NCBI GenBank assembly: GCA_024036415.1
Contig: JAMWET010003592.1
Location: forward strand, 62,001-126,000
DNA length: 64,000 nucleotides
DNA from: Prochilodus magdalenae
Lineage: Eukaryota; Chordata; Actinopteri; Characiformes; Prochilodontidae
Direction: 5' to 3'
Made by a program: the position numbers and the translations under genes. Positions 12,990 through 24,454 of this stretch are shown one piece after another. How positions within the stretch are numbered: the first letter of the stretch is position 1; the number at the start of each line of letters is the position of its first letter. The notes beneath the pieces were generated by a model. That model made no database searches. It had not been told where the DNA came from and saw only the letters and a program-made list of their open reading frames with translations.

Positions 12990-15900
12990 CTGCACACATT
13001 CACATCATTTACAAAGACCGTAACATTAGGGATGCACTGATTGGAGTTGTAGGCAAATTCCAATCTCCAATATTTTGCAAGTATATTTCCCGGTGCCAAT
13101 AAATCAACAACAACAAACATTTATAACGTGGATAAATTAGGATTATATCTACTAGATTATCTTTCCAAAGGAATGTGGTAGTAACAACATTCTGCTCTTC
13201 TGGAGTACAATAAATACACCATCACTGGCTTGATTGTTTTGGTTCAATTTCAGCCCCACTATGCAGGTGATATTACCATGCATCGTAAAGGATGCATAGA
13301 TTGCATAGATCATTTATTGTTTTTATATATTTACGAAAATATAAACAATAAACAATACAAAAATAAAAACTCCATCTGTCCTGCATGAGATTTCATGTAA
13401 GGGGCCTAAATTACTATGTGCATATCAAAAGCAAGATACAACTTTAGAAACAAGCATGAAGTTTAAATAAGTTATTCACCATATCTAATCCATTCCACAC
13501 GCCCACTTCTCTCATCCAGCCTTAACAGGCCTCACTTCTGTCTTTGTGATGGAGTGACATCGCCCCCATGTGGATACCGCCGGTACTGCATTACTGAGGC
13601 CTTAATGCTCAGCAAAGTCATGTATTGATTTACCTGTTCCTCTCGTTCTCTTCTCTGCTGCTTTTTCTCCAGCCTTCTCTTCCTGCTCCTCCTCTCTTGT
13701 ATAATTCCTTCTGGGCTCTCCGTCTAGCCTCTTCTCCTGCTCCAGCACAAACCCCTCAAGCCCTAAAGGGCCTTTAAAGACCTGAGGAGAAGGCAGAGGA
13801 AGCAGACTAACAGGTAAGACAGTGGAAGCTGTCAGAATGAACACATATATCATGTAAACGGCATACAGCATTTCAGAGTGCTTTTATTTATACTTAACAA
13901 AAACCCAAACACTTAGTTTATTAATGAATGATTAACAGTTTTCTCAACTGATAGTTGTAGATCTACAAAAATAGCAATAGAATATACTAGAATACAACAT
14001 AACAGAATAACACCAAAATATTTATCATTAAAAAAACATTTCGGCATTCCCAATTAATTATCCCTATCTGATGGGCAGGATTTCCCACTCAGCGTGAATG
14101 ATGACCTATCACACACAGTACTGGGTATATTGTTGAATATTAGTGGTTTGTGACAAATGTACTACTTTCTCCTTTGCCAGTTGTATTGATAATGGCAATC
14201 AGTGGATTAGTTTTATCATGTGCATGTGCATCTACAGTGATGCCCCCCATACTTTAATATTCAGTTTTAATCATAAGTTTATAGCTCTTTATTCCATGTA
14301 ATAAGTTGATTTCTTGTATTCTTCCAGTTAGCTAAGAAGCAGCTAGTATTAGCCATAGCCTATCCTAACCACATTAGCCATAATTTCTCATTGTAGGGAG
14401 ATACGTGGTAAATACTTAGGCTTCCTTCTGCATATCCTGTATTAGGCTTATGTTTACTTCACTAGGTTAGATTAGCCAAAATTCCATCACACCTTCAGTG
14501 GTTGCCCACCCGGGAGCCCCTCCTCCCTGTCTGATATGACTGGCTTACAACTTAGGAGGTCTAATATGATTGGACAAGCAGAGGCTTGCCTTTTTTCCCA
14601 ATGCTAAACACTGATGTCTCCTGTTCTGTTATCTCAGGAAATGTATGGTAGGTCAGTTGAGGCGAGCTGAGTCGAGGCAGAAGCAGCAGTGCCTCCCCCG
14701 GTTCACACCCTGCTATCACAGTATATTGTGAATCTGGGTACACAGTGACACAGCTGAATAATGAAGAATAAATGATAACAAACTATTGTTAATTAGGATT
14801 AACACCGCTCGATCGCACCAGGCCCCTGTTGGGTGCCATTATCTTTGAGTTTAAACAGGGAAATGTGGCAGGTCCCAGTGATTTCTGGACAAGTTCTGCT
14901 AATAAAGTCAACACTAGTGTTTGCTTGATCTCTCGTCCATTCGAAGGGTCACCTGACACATTTTACTTGAGCTTATAATGTAATAGAACAGCTCCTAATA
15001 TGGTGCTGTGGATTCCACCAAGTGGGAAATGGTGAGGCCATATGGATGAGGAGTTGTTTAAACCAGTACTGAAATGGTGGGCACCCACCAGCCTCTCATA
15101 TTACTAAGCAATACACTTCTAGTAACAAGGCCCATCGTAATATGGTGTTTCATTTTCAAATATGTTGTTACTGAAGGAAAATGCATAACCATCCCCAGTG
15201 CCTAACATAAAATCTTTAACAAGGTAAGTGAGGTGAAAAATTAAATGTAATTGATTCAGTGAAAAATACCTCATTTCAAAGCTTAGTGGCTTTACAGATT
15301 ATTAGATACTGAAGGTATCATTATCAAAAGTATTAAGCATTAAATTGTCAAGGTGTTATTATCAGAATCAGAAATGGAAAAGTGGAACCATGTGGTGGCA
15401 TTTCTCTAACCTAAACATCCCTTGTGTTTTTTTTTTTTTTATAAAATCAGCACTCCAGACCCAAAAGAGTCCAAACGCTAGAGGCTGATTAGCTTACCGT
15501 GCTTCCCTCACTGAAGCAGTACGTGATTTTGGGCTGGAAGTCTGGAACACTGAGCGTGGTAGGGGCTATTATACTGGAAAACCTTAGTCGTGACCTGAAA
15601 TAAATTCACAATCACATTACAATGCAAGCAGTAATTTCACCGGACTGTAACAGGGGAGACATAAGGCACGCTCATACTTCTTCCTGCTGTCTGGCGTTCT
15701 CCCGTCTGCGTCTGGTTCTCCGTCATCTGTAGGGCTCTGTGGTTCTGAACGAGGAAACGCAGTCTTCAGGGTGTCCACTATGTTCTCTACCATCTGTTCC
15801 AACGCATGCCAGCCAGAAAGGACAGAACTATGACGGTGTCAGCAGACAGTACAAAACTATGGTCTATACAGCCTGGACAACAGGCCTGGTGCTGGACAAT

Positions 15901-18900
15901 ACACTGTCTATACCAGTATACAGATATGGTGTCATATAGCAATATTACTACTCTGGTTGAAAAGCAAGTGGGGTCTGAAGGACCACTGGTGAAAGTTTCC
16001 ATTCTGTATAATTAAATACAAAGTTTTTAATATGATTATTACAGTAACAATCTGAATTTAATATTGAAGTGTTTACATAACTTTCAGATTTTATTTGTAT
16101 TTGGTATGTCCCCACTTGCTTTAAAGACAGTGTCCCAGCTGTCTTTGGGAAAGACAGTGTTCCAAACCCAACCAAATCCACCTAAGAGTCATCTAACCAT
16201 GGGGTTCACAATGATTGTCTCAGCAGGGTCAATACCACAAATATGTGGTATATATATGCTCTCTTTATAAAGAGACCAGAATTTTAAATGTTTCGTTTTT
16301 ATTTTGATTGTCATAACCTTTATATTTTTATATTAAACTTTTTGAAGATTCTAAAAATGCCTGTTGTTTGTCTTAAGGTTCTCCTTGTTGGAAAGGGCAT
16401 GTCAAGCTCTACTCTGTAGTTTGGCTTCCTCTCAGATTTGTAAAGTCACTTCCTTTCCAGTGTGGTTTCACTCATGACATCATCAGCAATTAGCGACACT
16501 GACCTTCATTACACACTGTCCACTTTGGAAAATTTGGTTGCGAGTCCGAACTTTTGCACATACTACACTTACAATCTCTCTTAAAGTTTAAGCTTGGCAT
16601 TTCAGAACTTTTTTAAATATTTGCATTATTTTTTCTTGATGGTTTCTAAACGTCTAATTGCTTCCTTAATGGCTATAGGCTTGGATATATAGTCATTTAC
16701 ATTACACATAGTTTAAAACATGTTTTTGTCACTGAGTCTTTACATTTATATAGAGTGTAAATACTTTTTTCCGAATGGCTGCCCTGTATTCCACCTCACT
16801 CAAAAAACAGTCTGAGTGGAAACACTGCTTATGACTTCAGCAAGAATGGGCGGGGCTAAACTGCTATACGCTGTGTAAGCGGATATATATCCAGTTATAT
16901 GCAAAGGGTTTTGGTGCACTTGGTCAAATGACATATTCCACACGTCCTCTACAGAGAACACACTTCCACACATTGTACCATACAGTTACTGTTTATTTGC
17001 TGAGATTAATTTATCAGCAGGTGTGGCACCTATTATGGTTTATTTTTCCCAGCATGTTGAACAAAAAGCAGACACTGTGCCCATGATGTTTCACTTCACA
17101 AATAAAACAGAATGTAAATTTGATTTGTGCGGGAGAGGATGGGATGCTAGCGAAATTAAATGCATCAATCTGATCTCAGCGCAGTGGGACTAACCTTGTC
17201 GATGCGTGAGCCACATGGTTTCTTCTCGAAAGCAGCGCTGGCATCAGTGTTGAGGGCCAAAAACTCCTGTACTTCCTCGCTCCTGGCTGCCTCAGGGATA
17301 CTGCACAGCTTCTGCAGGGACAGGAAGAGAGAACCTTAACGATGACTCCTGTGAAAGTCCGGTTTCATTCATCAAACTGTTGGCAGTGTTCTGTAGAAGA
17401 ATAGAAAAAGCAGTGTCTTACTTTGAGGAACGATTCTAGCTGGCCTTTTCTGGCCTCCACTTTTTCCGCGTCCGGATTTCCGAACGAGAGGTCTGGGAAG
17501 AGCTTCTTTGGGCCTTTGACATCTGTAATGCAGACTCATGTTTTTCTATGGAAATTATGATATCTCACTTTTAATACATCACACATAAACACATGTGTAC
17601 AGTTGAATGAAGTACAGCCGTGTGAGGAAGTGAACTGATCTTGGGATCATGCACGCATCCTGGTATAGTTCTTTCCTCTCGTTCTCTGTGTAAATATGGC
17701 CCCTGCTTCTTTCAGGTCACCCTGCGACTGTTTTCAAGGGACTGCGCCTTATGGCTTCCCCCTTATGCGTGTACACTTGAAGTGGATATACAGGGGTTGG
17801 ACAATGAAACTGAAACACCTGGTTTTAGACCACAATCATTTATTAGTATGGTGTAGGGCCTCCTTTTGCGGCCAATACAGCATCAGTTCGTCTTGGGAAT
17901 GACAGATACAAGTCCTGCACAGTGGTCAGAGGGATTTTAAGCCATTCTTCTTGCAGGATAGTGGCCAGGTCACTACGTGATGCTGGTGGAGGTTCGTCCT
18001 TCTTGGTGGTATGCTGACATTAACCTGGATACCGTGGCTCTTGATACATCACAAAGACTTGCTGTCTTGGTCACAGATGCGCCAGCAAGACGTGCACCAA
18101 AACAGTTTGTCCTCGGTGTTGAACTCTGGTATGTCACCCATAATGTTGTGTGCATTTGCAGTATTTTGAGCAGAACTGTGCTCTTACCTGCTAACTGAAC
18201 CTTCACACTCTGCTCTTACTGGTGCAATGTGCAATTAATGAAGATTGGCCACCAGGCTGGTCCAATTTAGCCATGAGACCTCCCACACTAAAATGACAGG
18301 TGTTTCAGTTTTATTGTCCAACCCCTGTATGTACTACACTACATTGTCTCTTAAAGTCAGAATCATACCATATCTTAAAATATCAATTACAACCCTGAGA
18401 TAAATGTTAGTAGAGTACCTTTACAGCTATGGATAAATGCTGATTTATTATTTCATAAACAATTGAAAGATTAAATCTTACTTTTAATCACTTTCTTAAG
18501 GTCAGATCTCTCCTCTAGGCGGGTCTGTAGGTTGAGAAACTCGCTGTAGCGCCGGTTCACAGTATGATAGTCAACAGCTTGATCGGTGCTGAGGCTGTCT
18601 GCATCCATCACTGTCTCATACTGTGCATATACACATAAGGATTACAGTCAGTTAATATCTACTCATGTTGTCACTGCAGTGGATAGAAACCATTACTTCA
18701 TAGGCATAGCAACAGTGGATGTAGATGTGCCAGAAAGGACAGAACTATGAGAGTTTCAGCCGACAGCACAAAACTATACAAAGTTTTTAATATGTATATA
18801 AATGTATATAAATAATATTATTTGTGTTTGGTATGTCCCCTTTTGCTTTATTGACAGTGTCCCAGCTGTCTTTGGGAAAGGGAGTGTCCCAAAAAAAAAA

Positions 18901-21874
18901 AAACATTTTTATAGATTATCTACCCTTAGGTGCCCTTAGTAATCTAACCACAGGGTTCAAAATGATTGTTTTAGTAAAGGGGTTAGCAGGGTCAATACCA
19001 CAAATATGGTTTCATTTGTAAAGAGACCAGAATTTTAAATGTTTCTTTTTCATTTTCATGTCATGACTTTTATATTTCTATATTTAATTTTTTATTTTAG
19101 ATTTTAGATTCTAAAAATTTTTGTTGTTTGTTTTCAATGCATAGCAGCAATAGATGTAGAATATTTTACATTTATGGGATTTAGCTGACGCTCTTATCCA
19201 GAGTGATTTACAAGGCTAATCATATTACAGGTAGGCCAGTGTGGTGTTAGGAGTCTTGCTCATAGACTCTTATTGGTGTAGCACAGCATAGTCACCCCAG
19301 ACCGGGATTCAAACCCCAGTCTCCCACATGTGGCGGTGGTGGCTCCTTGGTGGGTAATGGTGTTAACCGCTGAGCTACACCAACCTTCCAGTAGGTTTTG
19401 GACAGACATTGATTTGTTGACATGTAGACTTTACTGCTCAGCAATAATGCTATAAGTTTAATGTTACTCAAGGCAATTAGTTGATGATCATGTGATTATG
19501 ACACCAACAACATGGATACTGCAAAAAAGATTCTGAGGTCTGTATCTCTGGGTTCGTGGCTAACAAAGTGCGTCATGCTTTTCTAACTGGTGGAGTTTCA
19601 GATCACTACAGTCTATCGCAGATCACTGAAGGCTGATTTATAAAATGCGTTTATTGCAAAGCGTTAATGTTCAGCTTCATTCTAACATTCCTACTGATCT
19701 ACAGTGCTATAGAGATCAGATAGTGAACTTTATTATCTCTGGTTTCCCAAAGACTGAAATAAAAAGTCATGTGTCATTATGGAGGGGGCCTTATAAACCT
19801 ATAAAGGTAAACGTCAGGTATGGTGCTCTAAATTTCTCGAACTCTCCACAGAACAGTTTTGAGCAAGTGTCTCTTCAAAGCCACCAAAGTTGCACCGGGT
19901 ATAAATTTGCCAGATTCTCTGTCTGTATCTCTGGTTTCCTGAATGTCTAGCAATGCGTTCCCGGGGGATCTGGAAAAGACATGTCACACTTTACTGACTT
20001 GTGGAGTTTGGCTTCATCACAGATTTAAAGGTGCCTGTTGCAAGTATTCCCCACTCCTGTGGTTTTATTCATGACGTTCTCAGAAATTAGCCACACAACT
20101 CAACTTCCATCTCAAAAATGTTGATTTTAACACATGGGAGGAGTAGTTAACCACAAAGTTAACCACAGTAAATAAAACGGTGAATAAGTAAAGATGCATG
20201 GGCCTACCTTCACAGTATAGAGAGTGTATGGATGACTGGTGTTCCCTTTCTGCTCTTTGGCTGTGACTGTACCAGTAATTCTCAGGTTCTTAATAACCAC
20301 TGGCCCCTCCGGACAGCCCAGACTTTCCAAACCAAAGGGGCTCAGAAAGGATCCACCGAGGCTAGAGTGAACAGCCTGAGGGAGACTTCCAGCAGAAAGT
20401 TCCTCCATGGGGCTCTCCGGACGAGACAAGGCCTCTGATATGAGAACCTTTGGTCTAATGCGTTTCCCCAGAAGAGCCAGTGTGTCGTCGTCCAGGCACA
20501 CCAAACCACAGAAGTCTGCAGGATTGATACAGTCACAGAAGGTTTCATCCTTGTCCACTTCAGAGTCATTCAAATCCAGAGATTCATTGGAGACCTTCTT
20601 GGAATCTGAGAAAGGTGACTCTGTGTCATAATCAGTGTTACAGTAGAGCTGACGGGACTTGCATGGAGACCTCAGAGGTTCAGGCGTGCTTGGGGCTGCT
20701 CCTTCAGATGGTGATTCTGAGGTGGCCCTCCCTTTTGTGGAATCTTCATAGGTCCAACAAGTCTGTAGGCTGCACTCTGAAGACTCTTGGAGGGGCAGGG
20801 TAGAGTTAGACCTCGCTGTCTGCATGCTGGAGGTTTCAGATTGATCCCATGGAATTGGTGTGTGGAAGTCCTGATCCCAGGGGCTTGGTGGCTCGTCCAT
20901 CATACTGTCATTCTCCGGGCCCGCAGATTTGGTACAGACGTCTACAATGGTCTGGTTGAGCCAGTCTGGATTGGATATTTGAGCCACCAGTGGCAGAAGA
21001 ACATTGCACGTAATTAGTTCCCCAACCAGAAAGTGCCCTGTGCGGGTCTCCAAATGCGGGTATGGAACAAGAACATGCAACAGCAGGTCCACCACAGCCC
21101 TGGAATAGCAAAGCTCAGCTGCAGAACTGGCCAGAGCGGGGTGTGGTGCATCTACCTCACTGTACAGCTTCCACAACATGGGCCTGGAACCCTCATGGCC
21201 CTCCAGCCTTCGTGATCCTTGCTGCTGTGCCTGGAGAGCCCCCATGGCTCTGAGACCTAGCTTACTTGGATTAGAGTCCTTTCGACGCCTGACTGCTGCA
21301 CTGAAACTTCTGCCCACAGCATTGCGCATCCACACTAGCCTCTAGCATTCTCTGTAAGCTAAGCCACTCGCCTAGTCCACCCGCCTATTGCCCGGCCGTT
21401 ATACAGCTTCTGATCCAGTCTCGCCTTGCCAGCATAGTGCAATCCCAACTAATACTCCTAGCCTGCAAATATACCCCCTCTCTCCATCAAGGACACCAAG
21501 TCGCGATACCAGGATGACACAAAGTCTCTCACGGCCTTCTCCACAGCCCTGTGGATTTCCCAATCCAGCCTCCTCTCGCTCTCTGAGGAGACTTTTGTCG
21601 GAAGAGCGTGGCTTGGCCAATGAGCAGCGACGTGCATTCCAAGGAAGTGCCTAGCAAGGCCTCGGTTAGCCGGTCCAGGGCATGCTACGGTTGAGCCCAG
21701 CCAGCCTCCCAGCACCACTAAAAGGCTGGTGAAGATGCACAGCAGCCATACATTCACCAGCAGGTAGAATAGCACTAACCATGTGATCAGCACTACAAAT
21801 CCCACAATGCTTCTTTGACTCATTAATATAGGCAGAGCCCATGGAGTTGGGCCAGTGCCTTCAAACCCAGGCAT
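12866..21874 (-). CDS. snx19: Sorting nexin 19 (3' partial, frame-broken exon 1)
   Basis: Membrane-anchored sorting nexin of the PXA-PX-nexin-C group, which acts at endosome/ER membranes by binding phosphoinositides. Coding pieces (plus-strand coordinates, read right to left): 21874-about 21480 and 21335-20208 (exon 1), 18620-18482, 17522-17422, 17311-17195, 15793-15678, 15594-15498, 13781-13634, 12989-12866. From 20208 on, every junction has GT-AG sites and the codon phases join exactly. Visible hallmarks are FYLLVNVWLLCIF in the N-terminal membrane segment, the PXA string HLETRTGHFLVGELITCNV, NLRITGTVTAKEQ before the PX domain, RRYSEFLNLQTRLEE and KGPKKLFPDLS in the PX domain, and MKDQWSWLCTENIQKTIR in the nexin-C start. 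The final exons (nexin-C remainder and stop) were not found down to position 1. Identity is secure by family match; integrity of exon 1 is not (see the separate entry). Confidence 0.94.
13634..15793 (-). CDS. snx19: snx19 exons linking PX and nexin-C domains
   Basis: Three exons. 15793-15678 encodes MVENIVDTLKTAFPRSEPQS, nearly identical to the vertebrate SNX19 linker. 15594-15498 encodes SRLRFSSIIAPTTLSVPDFQ and ends in TYCFSEGST. 13781-13634 encodes a charged, Glu/Lys-rich segment starting VFKGPLGLEGFVLEQEKRL. Donors and acceptors are standard (for example GAA/GTATGAG at 15678 and CCTCAG/GTC at 13781). The first two exons match known SNX19 strongly; the third is less conserved, as expected for the linker before nexin-C, and is placed by its correct splice sites and phase. 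Confidence 0.88.
15800..16370. repeat. Unidentified intronic repeat, copy A
   Basis: This snx19 intron segment shares several long words with 18728-19135, including CCAGAAAGGACAGAACTATG, ACAAAGTTTTTAATATG, GTGTCCCAGCTGTCTTTGGG, AGGGTCAATACCACAAATAT and GAGACCAGAATTTTAAATGT, in the same order and orientation. Copy A has about 150 extra bases (15860-16014) that copy B lacks. No coding capacity or clear terminal repeats were seen. Class unknown. Confidence 0.75.
16371..17180. other. snx19 intron, nothing recognised
   Basis: AT-rich intronic sequence between the exons at 15793 and 17195. I see no coding sequence and no element with clear ends. Confidence 0.6.
17195..18620 (-). CDS. snx19: snx19 PX-domain exons
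   Basis: Three exons encode the PX (phosphoinositide-binding) domain. 18620-18482 starts YETVMDADSL and contains VNRRYSEFLNLQTRLEE, with the RRYSEF core that normally contacts the 3-phosphate. 17522-17422 encodes VKGPKKLFPDLSFGN, the loop that inserts in the membrane, and ends QLESFLK. 17311-17195 encodes KLCSIPEAARSEEVQEFLAL through SRIDK. Phases are 1, 0 and 0 and all join. The donor at 18482 gives an Asn codon across the junction, as in mammalian SNX19. A Tc1-derived element sits in the intron between the first two. Confidence 0.95.
17791..18327 (-). mobile_element. Internally deleted Tc1/mariner element, copy 2
   Basis: Same family as 7831-8363 but inserted in the opposite orientation, in a snx19 intron. 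The ends are CAGGGGTTGGACAATGAAAC and its inverted complement, flanked by TA on both sides. The minus-strand frame contains the same helix-turn-helix words (GARLAGASVTKTASLCDVSR) and stops at the same place as copy 1. Length is 537 bp. Confidence 0.87.
18728..19135. repeat. Unidentified intronic repeat, copy B
   Basis: Homologous to 15800-16370 in the same orientation, inside the snx19 intron after exon 1. It carries an A-run (about 18893-18903) not present in copy A and lacks A's internal 150-base segment. Origin by transposition or by local duplication cannot be decided by eye. Confidence 0.75.
19165..19385 (-). mobile_element. tRNA-derived SINE, copy 1
   Basis: Read on the minus strand it begins with a tRNA-like head: an A-box-like GGTGTAGCTCAGCGG and a B-box-like region GGGGTTTGAATCCCGGTCTG. 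A non-tRNA tail follows that ends in a 'gataagagcgtcagctaaat'-type motif, here slightly mutated. A close second copy is at 41953-42173. Confidence 0.75.
20208..21335 (-). CDS. snx19: snx19 exon 1, PXA domain and acidic linker
   Basis: A clean 376-codon open segment ending at a GTG-AAG/GTAGG donor. It starts within the PXA region: LWKLYSEVDAPHPAL, then CYSRAVVDLLLHVLVPYPHL, HLETRTGHFLVGELITCNV and SNPDWLN, which are landmark strings of the SNX19/SNX13/SNX14 PXA domain. A long Ser/Glu/Asp-rich linker follows, then VVIKNLRITGTVTAKE leading into the PX domain. The Met at 21335 is not the true start: the PXA domain is already under way and the membrane segments lie upstream at 21874-21480 in another frame. 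Confidence 0.93.
21336..21480 (-). other. snx19: Frame-broken stretch inside snx19 exon 1
   Basis: Between SSWYRD and the resumption of PXA homology, all three minus-strand frames contain stops. One frame holds QRMLEASVDAQ near 21320-21350, which looks like the expected helix of the PXA domain but is out of frame with both neighbours. The stretch is also longer than the roughly 70-80 bases expected. Either this copy carries real frameshifts or the assembly consensus is wrong here. Confidence 0.7.
21458..21874 (-). CDS. snx19: snx19 exon 1, N-terminal membrane segment
   Basis: Starts at an ATG (21872-21874) with G at -3. It encodes MSQRSIVGFVVLITWLVL then FYLLVNVWLLCIF and VVLGGWLGS, matching the hydrophobic N-terminus of vertebrate SNX19 (LVNVWLL and LLVVLGGWLG are nearly invariant). 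ERRLDWEIHRAVEKAVRDFV and SSWYRD follow, the start of the PXA domain. After SSWYRD family similarity stops and the frame reaches a stop at about 21458-21460. About 20 residues of PXA expected between this piece and the one at 21335 are not readable in any single frame. Confidence 0.9.
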   Translation of the reverse strand: MPGFEGTGPTPWALPILMSQRSIVGFVVLITWLVLFYLLVNVWLLCIFTSLLVVLGGWLGSTVACPGPANRGLARHFLGMHVAAHWPSHALPTKVSSESERRLDWEIHRAVEKAVRDFVSSWYRDLVSLMERGGIFAG

Positions 21875-21889
21875 TTCACCAGAAGGTTA

Positions 21890-24440
21890 AAAAAAATAGA
21901 ATATATACACGTCTGTTTATCTCATGTATTTTGCTTGTAGTGTCTCCAGTTCTATGAGCTGCATACCATTACAACGTATAGTTGTTACTAAAGACGGGTA
22001 AGCTGCCTCCCCTAATTAGAACCTCCTCTAGAAATAACTTGCATACATAAAAATGGAAAACCTGGACTTTACATACATAAGATGTCAACATGCCCTTCCT
22101 AAGTCCTTCTATTTTTTTTTACTTTAGTCTACGATATGGATACGCCAGACCCGCTTTCTCTTGTGAGTAATTTGCTAATCACATGGACCCAACTGCGCAA
22201 GCTCTATATCCACTTTAGCGTACATTAAGTATTTATCATACTATCTTGGTGTGTGAACCATAGAATGGAAGACCAAGTTTATCTACGACACCTCGTAACG
22301 CAGCATAATTCCCAGACGGATGCTGCAATACATACCCTCTCAAGATTAGCATTCATACAAGGAAAGAACATAAAAAAAACTCGGGTCACACAGTCACACA
22401 GTGCCCAGTCAAAATAGCTAAATACGCGAGCTATATTGGAGACTCTATAGCGGAAAGACCGACGTTTTGGTTCGTGTATAAGCATGTTCAGTTTTGTTAA
22501 TAGGATCTAAAGGAAAAGAACTGGAAAAAGGCAATTCATACTGTAAGTAGAAGCAATAATACACTTGGGACATTTAACTATGATTAGGTCTATTAACAGA
22601 GATCTAATTTCAACTTCTCAATCACATATACAGGATACATGGCGGTTCATTCTGGACAAGACACTAATCCACGAAACTATGCTGTAAACAGCATAGTAAT
22701 TTCACCGATAGATGCAACGGACCCACCTCATCATATATACAGGTCTCCATGGCTAAACTGCACCAGACTCGCAAGGCGGCCGCAAAGTACTTACATTAAA
22801 TGCACATTGCCACACTAGTCCAAGAACCGCAGAGTCGTGTGAAAAGCGATTACTAGTTAGCAGGTCAAGAGAACAGTCCACCTGCTCAAAATACTGCAAT
22901 GAACACCACACCATTATTGGACATGTGAAATAACAGAGTTACAATAAGATGGACATGATATGTTGTGTAGCCCACACGTACTTAGCCTGCGCCGAATCTG
23001 ACTCAGTGACCACAACGAAAGCAACAGTCTTCTGTGATGTATCAAGCAGCACCAAGGTCTATAAAGCGCTAGGTAATATACAGCATACCACAACAAAGGA
23101 ACGGACGAAACACATAAAAAGATTCCCATACTTAACAATGCTAAGAGCGAAAGAAATGGTAGATGTATGAAAGGAGTCATGTTTCTCGAGGTGACTAAAA
23201 CCGGGGGATTGTATCCAAAACAAAATAAAACACAGATTTGACCCAAATATGACGCTGTCTAATTAGGACGAACGCAAAAGTCAGAGCCCTTCAATACCAA
23301 TGGCCCCATTACACCATACTAATAACATGCAGTTCGTGGATACTAAAACCAGGTGTTTCAGTTTCATTGTCCAACCCCTGTATATGCATGACATAATCTG
23401 AGACTTTTGATTACTTTAATATATGAGATATAAAATGCTATAATTTGGAACATCACATTTCCAGTATGTCAAATGAACAATAATGAGGTGCTGAAAATGT
23501 GCAGAAGTGTGTTCTCTACAGAGGTTAAAAAAATTATAAAACGTCATTTAATCAGGATCATCAAAACTTACGCAAAAGGCTGTACATAAAATGAACATCA
23601 ATCCTAAAAAATAAATAAAATCTAGGATTAAAAAAGAGATGATGGTGGATATCTCTGTGACACTACACCCGGACGTCTTTGACATACCACCAAAACCGTT
23701 ATTTTGCCACCCTTGGAGTTGAATAAGTGTAGTATCTGCTATTTGGAAATGTCGTTAAACTAAAAAATTATACATATGCCTCCTTGAAGGATCTCTTCTG
23801 AGCCGAACCTGTGTGGGGAGGACTTTGGCAAGGCCGTTGGCCTCATTGCTGTCGCGACGGAGGCTATGTGTAGCACACAAAGTCACAATAACATTAAAAA
23901 CATCCTCGCTCTATGAGTTCCAATACAACCACACCTGGTCAGTGACCTGGCACACACACAAGAAGAAGCCTGTAGTCCCCCTTGTTCTGAAGAGAGCGTC
24001 GGAAGGGGGTTGTTGCACTGCAGTATTGCAGTGTGAGATTGTTTAAGAGCACTGGATCTTCTTGAATATGTTTCTAGACATCACTAGCAAATGGCAGAAC
24101 CCCCAAACTAGTGCACTATATAGTAAATAGGGTACAGTTCCAGACACAGCTATTGATCTCCTTCAGCAATCTGCAGCTGCTTGACAACACAAGGATATTT
24201 TAAAAAGTGCTGCTGCTTTCAGAGGGAATGCCGCTTCCTGTTTCTCCTGTGTAACAAACAAAATACCAGAAATAGAAGTTGGTTAGCAGGTTTGGCCAGT
24301 AGGAGGCTAGCGTTACTGGTACTGAGTGCTGAATGGCTGGTCAGCAGAGCAGCTCTTTGGTGTCACGAACGTACACTATTATAAAGTCAGTTATTAAGTC
24401 TTATAACTTCAAAAGAATTAAATGAGTGTCAAATATTTTC
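21890..24440. other. Upstream of snx19: no gene, low-quality-looking sequence
   Basis: No supported coding sequence. The stretch includes a badly altered third copy of the Tc1-derived element (22740-23380). Many short insertions and substitutions relative to copies 1 and 2 suggest either an old copy or uncorrected long-read consensus. Confidence 0.5.
22740..23380 (+). mobile_element. Internally deleted Tc1/mariner element, copy 3 (corrupted)
   Basis: Same family and orientation as copy 1. The right end is perfect ('ggtgtttcagtttcattgtc' then CCAACCCCTG and TA). Words such as CTCAAAATACTGCAATG, TTCTGTGATGTATCAAG-like text and 'catggctaaa' occur in the same order as in copy 1. The left terminal repeat is mostly missing and the interior is full of small insertions and substitutions, so the helix-turn-helix frame is destroyed. 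It is about 100 bp longer than copies 1 and 2. Confidence 0.75.
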
Positions 24441-24454
24441 CAGGATTCTTCTAT

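Noticed and set aside
19165..19385. A tRNA gene
   Set aside because: The A- and B-box regions are the head of a SINE: the copy at 41953 shares the same non-tRNA tail and neither folds obviously as a mature tRNA.
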